Source of the DNA: a virus
IMG/VR virus record: IMGVR_UViG_3300012000_000143
Coordinates: 1 to 21,803 of that record
Strand: one strand, 5' to 3'
Length of the DNA stretch: 21,803 nt
Below, piece after piece: positions 1 through 5,632 of this stretch. Positions within the stretch are counted from its first letter, which is position 1. Every line of letters begins with the position of its first letter. The notes beneath the pieces are model-generated. The model was not told where the DNA came from. It was given only the letters and a program-made list of their open reading frames with translations, and did no database searches. The position numbers were made by a program, and so were the translations under genes.

Positions 1-351
1 AGCCGGCCGCGCCTCATCGTTGACCTGATCGATCACCGATTCTAGAGTGATTTTCGACGCGCCGGTCATGTGATAATCATTCCAGCAAGTCTTGAGTCGG
101 TTGTAGACGCTGGGGCTGACGTAGTTGCTGATCGTCTGGAGCAGGGCATTGACGGTGTTGTTCCCACTGGAGGAAGGTGGGGATTCCGGGTCAATGTCGA
201 AGCTGTATTCCATACTGATCGTTGGAACCACGGCAAAGAAACGCCGGGTGATCTGAGCGCAGAACTCGTTCTCCTCGAAGAAGTTCTTTGTCTCTAGTAC
301 CTTTGCGCGGCGGCGATCAGATGCCGATGTTCGTAATGTGTAGCGTGTCAT
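1..351 (-). CDS. Unknown protein, 5' part only (runs off the left edge)
   Basis: The minus strand is open from an ATG at 351 to the window edge, giving 117 residues beginning MTRYTLRTSASDRRRAK, with no stop. The N-terminus is basic. It is followed by a Phe/Glu-rich stretch (NFFEENEFCAQITRRFF), a Ser/Pro-rich stretch near residue 60, and a mixed polar part. I recognise no family. An AGAAAG element lies 12 bases before the ATG, as at two other minus-strand genes here, and a good sigma-70-like promoter sits about 80 bases upstream (434-462). These support a real gene with its own transcript. A competing plus-strand frame at 70-297 has no ribosome site or context and is rejected. The call as coding is moderately sure; the function is unknown. 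Confidence 0.55.
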   Translation of the reverse strand, partial: MTRYTLRTSASDRRRAKVLETKNFFEENEFCAQITRRFFAVVPTISMEYSFDIDPESPPSSSGNNTVNALLQTISNYVSPSVYNRLKTCWNDYHMTGASKITLESVIDQVNDEARPA

Positions 352-433
352 GATGGACTTGTTCTTTCTGTGAGTCGTTGTTGGTGTTAAGAAAGTGGCT
401 TGCTCCTGACCCTATGGAACCAGTCACAGATCA

Positions 434-462
434 AGGCTAGCACGCTGTCAAAGGTGTGTCAA
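434..462 (-). promoter_or_regulatory. Sigma-70-like promoter for the left-edge gene
   Basis: Read on the minus strand, a perfect TTGACA (457-462) is followed after exactly 17 bases by TAGCCT (434-439). It lies in the 127-base gap between the nuclease-ATPase gene and the left-edge gene and points at the latter, leaving a leader of about 75 bases. The -10 box is weak (3 of 6 matches), but its form (TAG-C-T) resembles the -10 of the promoter at 4807-4835. That suggests host-polymerase (early) transcription. Prediction only. Confidence 0.5.
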
Positions 463-478
463 GCGGAATATGACAATG

Positions 479-3400
479 CTAATACGAAACGTGCGAGGAT
501 TCACTAGCTTCGCCGCTATGAATCATGATGAAGTCATCAGCGGCTTCTTTGAGTGCGTTAACGTGTGATATAACAAGAATGCTCCTGAACTTGGTTTTCA
601 ACGCGTTCAGGAGTTCAACAGCTCTTGAAACGTTTGTGTCATCAAGCACATCCCAGCCTTCATCGATCACAAGAAAATCTGGCTTTGGCAACCTGGAAAG
701 GTTGATCAGTGCTACTCTGAGGGCGAGAGATGCGATCATCTTCTCCATTCCGGATGCAAGCTCAATGACTCTGGAACTATATTCATCCTCGATGAACACG
801 TCTAGAACGTTTGCGTTTCCAACTTCAGTTTGGAGATATACTCTGAACGGGACAACGCCCCCAAGGATGTTATCAAGCTCTGCGTTCAGGTATGGTAGAG
901 CCGATTGAATCACCATTGCTGGGATGGCATTCTTTGAGAATGCAACACAGATTGCATCCAGGATCTTCTGTTCGGAGACAAGTTTCTCTGCCTCAAGCTT
1001 GTCGGTTTCCAGGGTTGACATCTTGTTGCTGATGGCGCCCAAGCTCTTCATGTTGTTCTGGAACTGCACCCTTGCAAGGTCTAGTTGGTTCTGTATTGCC
1101 TTCTGTTCATCTTGTCTTGCTTCGATCTCTTCAATCTTGGAAAGCAACTCTGCATGTTCGGCGTTGATCTTTTCATTCTCGGCAAGAACCATGTCAAGGT
1201 TAGATTGTGTCGATTCGTGCAACCTTTCCTTGTAGACCTTCTCCAGCAGCGCTGCCTCAAGCTTTGTCTCAGCGTCTTCAATCGCTCTGACCGTTGCATT
1301 CCTTGCTTTGATAGCAAGATCGATGTCTGACACCCGAAGACTGTTCAGGCTCTCTGCAACGGTCGACATCTCCGCCAATATCATAGCCAGCTCAGTGTTT
1401 GTCTTGACTAATAGCTCTCTGTCTTCCTTGGCTCCGGAAATGTACTTGCAAGAGTCAAGGTATTGATCGCCGCAAGGAACGACGTTCAATCTCTTAACAG
1501 ATTCTTCCTGCTTCCGGATCATTGCACGTCCAATAGTCTCACTGCTTCTAAGATCGGCCAGTTTCAATGTCAACTGTTGTAGCGCATCTTTCTTCTGCAA
1601 GAGCGAGTCTTCTCCTTCGGATGTTTCTAGCTCCGTTTTCTTGGCTGCTAGGACTTCGTTCAAACTTCTGATCTTAGATTCTTGCGCGGCCAGTTCTTGG
1701 ACACAAGAGAAGATCTTTGCCTGAACATCTTTCAGAGCTTTGTCAGATGTTGTTTTCCTTGCAATCACGTCGTCAATCTTGCCGCTGTGGTTGTTTGTCA
1801 GCCAGAGTTTTGCTTCGGCCAAGTCTTCTTCAAGCAGATCGATCTCAGCCTTGATCTCTTCCGATTCCTTCTCCAAGGCTTCATGTTCCGAACAGAGCTG
1901 GCTGAGTCTCTGCGAGAAGTCAATGCCCCTGAACCTTGCAGTCTTTGCGTTCATGAGGTTCAGATCGTCGTTCGCTAGCTTGAAGATATCTTCATAGATG
2001 CGCAAATCAAGGAACCTGGAGATCATCTGTTTCCTTGCGGTGGCACCCTCGTTGATGAACTTGTTCATCTCTCCCTGTGCTGCTAGGCCGGTCATGAGAT
2101 AGTCTTGGGGTGATCCAATCAGGTTGCGAATAACCTTGTCGGTGTCGGATCTTGTTTCTGCGTTCTCAGTGTTTAGTTCAATTTCTTGACCGGACATGTC
2201 GACGCGAGCCAGATAAAGTTTTCCAACCGCCTTGTCGTGATCAATCCCTTTTCTTGATCGAGACTTGGTAACTTCTCGCCGCAGAACATAATCGGTTCCA
2301 GACACGTTGAACAAGATCTCTGCAATGCCATTTGTCTTGTTCCTGTTGATGATGTGCGCGGCCTTCACTGGCCCCCTGTCCGTGGTGTTGAACAGGCCGA
2401 ACATCATCGCACCAATGATCGAGCTCTTGCCAGACGCATTGCCGCCAAAGATCCCAGTGATCCCACGCATCTTGGAAAAGTCAATGGTGTTGTCTTCGCC
2501 GAACTTGTAAAGGTTAGAAAAGCTCATGTTCTTCAATGACCACACAACGTCTCTTGCTGAATCTACTCCGCCAGCAACTCTGTTGTAGTATTCAAGGGCC
2601 ATGTTGATCATTGCCTTCTCAGTAGAAGAACCAGAAACAACGTGCACAGCCTCCTGGTTGTCAGCAATGTATTTCTTCAGAGCTTTAACAACCGTGTCCT
2701 GCATTGAGACAGTCCCAGTTCCTGACTTGTGAGTGTTGAACAGATCCTCGTCTGCAACCTCTCCGTCCGAGTATAGACTATTTGAAGTGTCTCGTTTCTT
2801 CTCGAAACGATAAACAACCTCCACAGCCCTGTGTTTTGTACGGAGTTGTTGTGTCAGATCTGTCTTCTGGATGTCAAAGATGGTATTCCTAGACAGGACC
2901 CGTATGCTCTTGCCCGAAAGGTCGTGGCCATGGTCGCGTGTCAATGCGGGAATAGTTTCGAGTGTTGACCCATGCCATTGCACACTCACGAAACTGTGGT
3001 TGTTGTGAAGTCTCCGGAACTCCACATCCCAATCGCTTCTCGATCTGATATCCCAGACCAAGTAACCTTTGACGGCGGACTCACCATAATTCTGCTGAAT
3101 CAAAGAACCAGGATATGCAACGTTTGGCTTCTGGTTCCCATCACCATCTTCTCGATAGGAAAGATATTGCTGCTGGTGAATGTCACCGAACAGTCCAAAC
3201 TCAATTCCTTGGAAATATGACATGCTCTGTTCGGCACCCTTGGTCATGATCCAGTCGGTGTCGGTGACGCATCCTGTGACTGATCCGTGATACAAACAGA
3301 TAGAAACTTTGTTGGGTCGCTGACCTGATATAAACTCTGCCATCGTCCCATCCCAGTCGGCCTTGTCGAACGGGGACAGAACTCCGATGCGCAGATCGCT

Positions 3401-3775
3401 ATCTGGCAGCTCATACACGCCAGTCTTTTTGAAGATCTGAATTCTCGGAGAGTTGATAGCATCAGCAATTGGTGTGATCGTATCCTGCCGGTCCTCGTTC
3501 GCAAGGTTGCCATCATGGTTCCCAAGAATTCCAATCAGCGGAGCTATTGCTGACAACTCACGAAACACCCAAGTCAACTTTTCAATTATCTCAGGCGTGA
3601 TGGCCACAGTTTTCGTGTGAAACCAGTCGCCGGTGCAAACAATATAGTCAGGTTGGACTTCTGTTCTCAGCTCTTCAAACAGCCTTTCAAAACATTCGGT
3701 ATACTCTCTGTGTCTTGCGATACCGCGGAAGTGTATGTCTGATATGTGTGCTAGTTTCATGCTTTTATTTTTCAC
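479..3775 (-). CDS. Fused Mre11/SbcD nuclease - Rad50/SbcC ATPase (T4 gp47-gp46 type)
   Basis: One 1098-residue chain holds both halves of the DNA-end-processing complex that phages normally encode as two proteins (T4 gp47 and gp46). Residues 6-250 are a Mre11-type metallophosphoesterase, with metal-ligand motifs SDIH (12-15), GD (49-50), GNHD (85-88), YHG (162-164) and GDIH (197-200). The Rad50 part starts near 410, with Walker A GGNASGKSS (444-452), long coiled-coil-like arms (about 620-940) around a C-x7-C apex (C768, C776), signature LASGMEK (about 1006-1012), Walker B FLVIDEG (1034-1040), a D-loop (LDD) and switch His1071 (ISHV). All catalytic motifs look intact. Expected role: ATP-driven exo/endonuclease for recombination-dependent replication and host DNA breakdown. 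The frame opens with GTG at 3775, overlapping the primase stop. The ATG at 3760 (MKLAHISDIH) matches usual Mre11 N-termini and may be the true start; neither has a clear ribosome site. Confidence 0.93.
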   Translation of the reverse strand: MKNKSMKLAHISDIHFRGIARHREYTECFERLFEELRTEVQPDYIVCTGDWFHTKTVAITPEIIEKLTWVFRELSAIAPLIGILGNHDGNLANEDRQDTITPIADAINSPRIQIFKKTGVYELPDSDLRIGVLSPFDKADWDGTMAEFISGQRPNKVSICLYHGSVTGCVTDTDWIMTKGAEQSMSYFQGIEFGLFGDIHQQQYLSYREDGDGNQKPNVAYPGSLIQQNYGESAVKGYLVWDIRSRSDWDVEFRRLHNNHSFVSVQWHGSTLETIPALTRDHGHDLSGKSIRVLSRNTIFDIQKTDLTQQLRTKHRAVEVVYRFEKKRDTSNSLYSDGEVADEDLFNTHKSGTGTVSMQDTVVKALKKYIADNQEAVHVVSGSSTEKAMINMALEYYNRVAGGVDSARDVVWSLKNMSFSNLYKFGEDNTIDFSKMRGITGIFGGNASGKSSIIGAMMFGLFNTTDRGPVKAAHIINRNKTNGIAEILFNVSGTDYVLRREVTKSRSRKGIDHDKAVGKLYLARVDMSGQEIELNTENAETRSDTDKVIRNLIGSPQDYLMTGLAAQGEMNKFINEGATARKQMISRFLDLRIYEDIFKLANDDLNLMNAKTARFRGIDFSQRLSQLCSEHEALEKESEEIKAEIDLLEEDLAEAKLWLTNNHSGKIDDVIARKTTSDKALKDVQAKIFSCVQELAAQESKIRSLNEVLAAKKTELETSEGEDSLLQKKDALQQLTLKLADLRSSETIGRAMIRKQEESVKRLNVVPCGDQYLDSCKYISGAKEDRELLVKTNTELAMILAEMSTVAESLNSLRVSDIDLAIKARNATVRAIEDAETKLEAALLEKVYKERLHESTQSNLDMVLAENEKINAEHAELLSKIEEIEARQDEQKAIQNQLDLARVQFQNNMKSLGAISNKMSTLETDKLEAEKLVSEQKILDAICVAFSKNAIPAMVIQSALPYLNAELDNILGGVVPFRVYLQTEVGNANVLDVFIEDEYSSRVIELASGMEKMIASLALRVALINLSRLPKPDFLVIDEGWDVLDDTNVSRAVELLNALKTKFRSILVISHVNALKEAADDFIMIHSGEASESSHVSY

Positions 3776-4800
3776 GATTCCATGGAAGTTCTGATCTTCT
3801 CGGCAACCATCGAGTCAATTCCTAGAAACTCAGACAGTCTTACGTTCTTCGCGAAGTGTGAGGCGCTGAAGAATGAGCCGGGATCTTTCCAGTTCTCGCT
3901 CCATGAAGCAGTGTAAACGTGGCTTAATCCGCTGTCAAACAACATCTCTGCCAACTTGAAACGCTCTGTGTTGGCGTCATTGTCCAGTGCAACAATAGTC
4001 GGTGTGTCGTTCAAGACAAGCTGTTGATATAACTTGTAATCAAACCCCAACTCTTTCCCTATCAGTGGAACCACGTTCGTAGAAGGTGCCTTGAACATAT
4101 CAAACACACCCTCCACCAGCCACACCGGCCTTGTCCAGTCTATGTTGATCTCGTTGAAGATGAAATCCTTCTTTGGTGTATCTGGGTTCTCATATGGCGG
4201 TTTCACCCCACGATGGATAGTTCTTGCAACGAAATAGTTCAGGACACCATCGACTCCGTGCGAAGGGATCACCAAACGCCCGGCCATCTTGCCAGTGAAA
4301 CAATAGCCAATCTTGTGCCGCCAGATATCTTGCTCGGATAGGTTCCTCTGCTTGCAGTATCGCAACACCTCATCAAGCACGTCACTCTTCGCTGAGCTAG
4401 AACGCCAGTGCAACGCCTCGCCAAGGAACATATACCCTTCCGGAAGTGCGACACCCCTGAATATGTTTGATTCATCATTCGCATTGAATTTGTACTGCCC
4501 GTTCTCATCCTGAACGGCCAAGGACCCGTCCGAACCAAGAAAGGCCGCTACATATTCTCCTAGGAGGTCTGGGCGGAACTTTGCCAGGGTTGGCAGGAGG
4601 TTTCTGGCCTTGTGGCCGCAGACCCAGCAGTGTGTCAGCCAGTTGTCTGTGCGGACTGTTAGTTTTTTCTTGACCCCCAGCATCTTCTCAGCGCACCATG
4701 GGCATTCGAACGTAGGGTTCAGGGTGTTCTTGGAGTGTTTTTGACCTAGAGCTTTCTCTAGGAAAATCATTCTGTTGCCGAGTGTGTCTGTGAAATCCAC
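3772..4800 (-). CDS. DnaG-type phage primase (zinc finger + Toprim)
   Basis: This 342-residue protein is predicted to make RNA primers at the phage fork, the role of gp61 in T4. An N-terminal zinc-ribbon has two Cys pairs, CPWC (33-36) and CWVC (58-61). A DnaG core segment (RLVIPSHGVDGVLNYFVAR, about 175-193) leads to a Toprim fold with the catalytic Glu in WLVEGVFD (E230) and the metal-binding pair in LDNDAN (D273, D275), followed by KDPG (305-308). There is no helicase domain or helicase-binding tail that I can recognise. The frame opens with GTG at 4800, which is exactly where a promoter at 4807-4835 would place the transcript start. Translation is therefore either leaderless from GTG or begins at the ATG at 4770 (MIFLEKALGQ), which keeps the zinc finger intact. 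The gene overlaps the following nuclease-ATPase gene by 4 bases if that gene uses GTG, suggesting coupling. Confidence 0.9.
   Translation of the reverse strand: MDFTDTLGNRMIFLEKALGQKHSKNTLNPTFECPWCAEKMLGVKKKLTVRTDNWLTHCWVCGHKARNLLPTLAKFRPDLLGEYVAAFLGSDGSLAVQDENGQYKFNANDESNIFRGVALPEGYMFLGEALHWRSSSAKSDVLDEVLRYCKQRNLSEQDIWRHKIGYCFTGKMAGRLVIPSHGVDGVLNYFVARTIHRGVKPPYENPDTPKKDFIFNEINIDWTRPVWLVEGVFDMFKAPSTNVVPLIGKELGFDYKLYQQLVLNDTPTIVALDNDANTERFKLAEMLFDSGLSHVYTASWSENWKDPGSFFSASHFAKNVRLSEFLGIDSMVAEKIRTSMES
3910..3938 (-). promoter_or_regulatory. Candidate internal promoter for the Mre11-Rad50 fusion
   Basis: On the minus strand inside the primase gene, TTGACA (3933-3938) and TACACT (3910-3915) are separated by exactly 17 bases, pointing at the nuclease-ATPase start about 135 bases downstream. 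The matches are as good as at the intergenic sites. However, a similar pair (TTGACA, 17 bases, TAGAAG) occurs at 1544-1572 deep inside the nuclease-ATPase gene, so chance is a real possibility. Confidence 0.3.
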
Positions 4801-4806
4801 GAAAAC

Positions 4807-4835
4807 AGTCTAGCTCCAGGCCGGAGAAGCGTCAA
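4807..4835 (-). promoter_or_regulatory. Sigma-70-like promoter for the primase gene
   Basis: Minus-strand TTGACG (4830-4835), a 17-base spacer, and TAGACT (4807-4812). The -35 box overlaps the TGA stop of the upstream small gene, and the -10 box ends 6 bases before the primase GTG, so +1 would fall on that GTG. Its form is close to the promoter at 434-462. It likely drives primase and nuclease-ATPase transcription by host polymerase. Confidence 0.55.
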
Positions 4836-5122
4836 CTAGTTGGTATGCGCTTGGCGCCTTTGCCTTGTTCCAGATGGAAAACGGCACTCGTCTGTTGGGT
4901 GTTCTTGCGTCTGGCTGGGGGATTACTATTCTTTCCTAGCTTGTTTGCGCTGACATCCAGGAGAACTTCACCGGCTCGGTTTGTTTTGAGCTCCGCAATA
5001 ACCTCGACGTATCCTCCGTACCCTGTTGCTAGAATCTCTGCAAGTAAATCTTCTGTGGCTTTGATCAGTTGGAAATCAAGCGTGAATCTTAGTTTGTCTA
5101 CTTCTGTGTTTCTTTTGTGCAT
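4832..5122 (-). CDS. Small unknown protein (96 residues)
   Basis: I start this gene at the ATG at 5122 (MHKRNTEVDKLRFTLDF). The frame is open further upstream to a GTG at 5242, but that extension encodes a hydrophobic, unlike-looking stretch and overlies a structured leader (5150-5200), so I reject it. The upstream sequence GGGGAGAAAGAACC can serve as a ribosome site, with AGAAAG 8 bases from the ATG. The protein has a charged N-terminal half with probable helix-strand pattern (ATEDLLAEILATGYGGYVEV) and a basic, Gln/Asn-rich, probably disordered tail. I recognise no family. It lies between the post-GroEL gene and primase; its stop overlaps the primase promoter. Confidence 0.6.
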   Translation of the reverse strand: MHKRNTEVDKLRFTLDFQLIKATEDLLAEILATGYGGYVEVIAELKTNRAGEVLLDVSANKLGKNSNPPARRKNTQQTSAVFHLEQGKGAKRIPTS

Positions 5123-5149
5123 CTCTGGTTCTTTCTCCCCTTCCCAAAT

Positions 5150-5200
5150 GTCCCTTACACCACCAGAGACAGATAAAAGAGGATACAGTACTCTGGGGAC
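5150..5200 (-). other. Two-part stem in the leader of the 96-residue gene
   Basis: GTCCC (5150-5154) pairs with GGGAC (5196-5200), and CAGAG (5164-5168) pairs with CTCTG (5191-5195). The two helices stack as a 10-bp stem with a 9-base bulge on one side and a 22-base A-rich loop. It sits in the 135-base gap between 5257 and 5123, upstream of the ribosome site of the gene at 5122. It could be a leader structure or a weak stop for transcripts coming from GroEL; there is no U-tract for a classic terminator. Confidence 0.3.
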
Positions 5201-5257
5201 TAGTAGAAGGATATAAGAGTAGGGTTGTAGTGGGTTGAACACTCAGGAAAATAGATG

Positions 5258-5608
5258 TCAGGCAACGACTCTAAGGTTTTCAGAATAGACATAAGCTATC
5301 TTTTGGTAATGATCAAACCTAACAGGGATTAGTTGCACAGTATCCAGGCCACCAGTTGAAGGTGCGTGACCAATGGTGGCTTCACGTACAGTTGATCGAT
5401 GCACGGGCACTCCCATGCCTTCTATGGTACCAACAGAGCCTCCAGCGGCTCCCCCAATCATTCTACTGATTCCACATCCTTTGTCGTCCAGTACTGCGAC
5501 GCCATTGAGATGCTCAATGTTATACACAGGCACGGTGATCTTTGGGTCATACCCATGAATGCCTTGTGAGATGTTCTTCCCTATGATTACTCTGTCGCCG
5601 TTAGCCAT
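5258..5608 (-). CDS. Small beta-rich protein directly downstream of GroEL, function unknown
   Basis: This 116-residue protein starts MANGDRVIIGKNISQG at 5608, with AGAAAG 12 bases upstream, and follows GroEL by only 24 bases, so the two are probably one transcript. The sequence reads as short beta strands: GDRVIIG, KITVPVYNI, GVAVLD, a glycine-rich loop (MIGGAAGGSVGTIEG, about 51-65), then VQLIPVRFD, KIAYVYSENLRVV. The second half looks like an SH3/KOW-type barrel. Position suggests a helper of the chaperonin, since phages such as T4 carry their own co-chaperonin (gp31), but I cannot find the GroES mobile-loop Ile-Val-Leu signature, so a co-chaperonin call is not justified. No membrane segments or signal peptide are visible. 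Confidence 0.75.
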   Translation of the reverse strand: MANGDRVIIGKNISQGIHGYDPKITVPVYNIEHLNGVAVLDDKGCGISRMIGGAAGGSVGTIEGMGVPVHRSTVREATIGHAPSTGGLDTVQLIPVRFDHYQKIAYVYSENLRVVA

Positions 5609-5632
5609 TTTTATTTGGTTCTTTCTTGATTA

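Noticed and set aside
1-351. Loose resemblance of the left-edge protein to small-virus capsid N-termini
   Set aside because: It is only a vague Arg-rich, Phe-rich pattern in 117 residues; no motif supports it and the context is a tailed phage.
1544-1572. TTGACA, 17 bases, TAGAAG on the minus strand
   Set aside because: It is in the middle of the nuclease-ATPase gene with no downstream start nearby; it shows how often such pairs occur by chance.
5123-5242. N-terminal extension (GTG at 5242) of the 96-residue gene
   Set aside because: The extension is hydrophobic, has no ribosome site and overlies a paired leader structure; the ATG at 5122 has a purine-rich site just upstream.
5258-5608. A firm GroES/gp31 call for the gene behind groEL
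   Set aside because: Position and size fit, but the mobile-loop signature and GroES core pattern are not visible, and the second half looks more like an SH3-type barrel.
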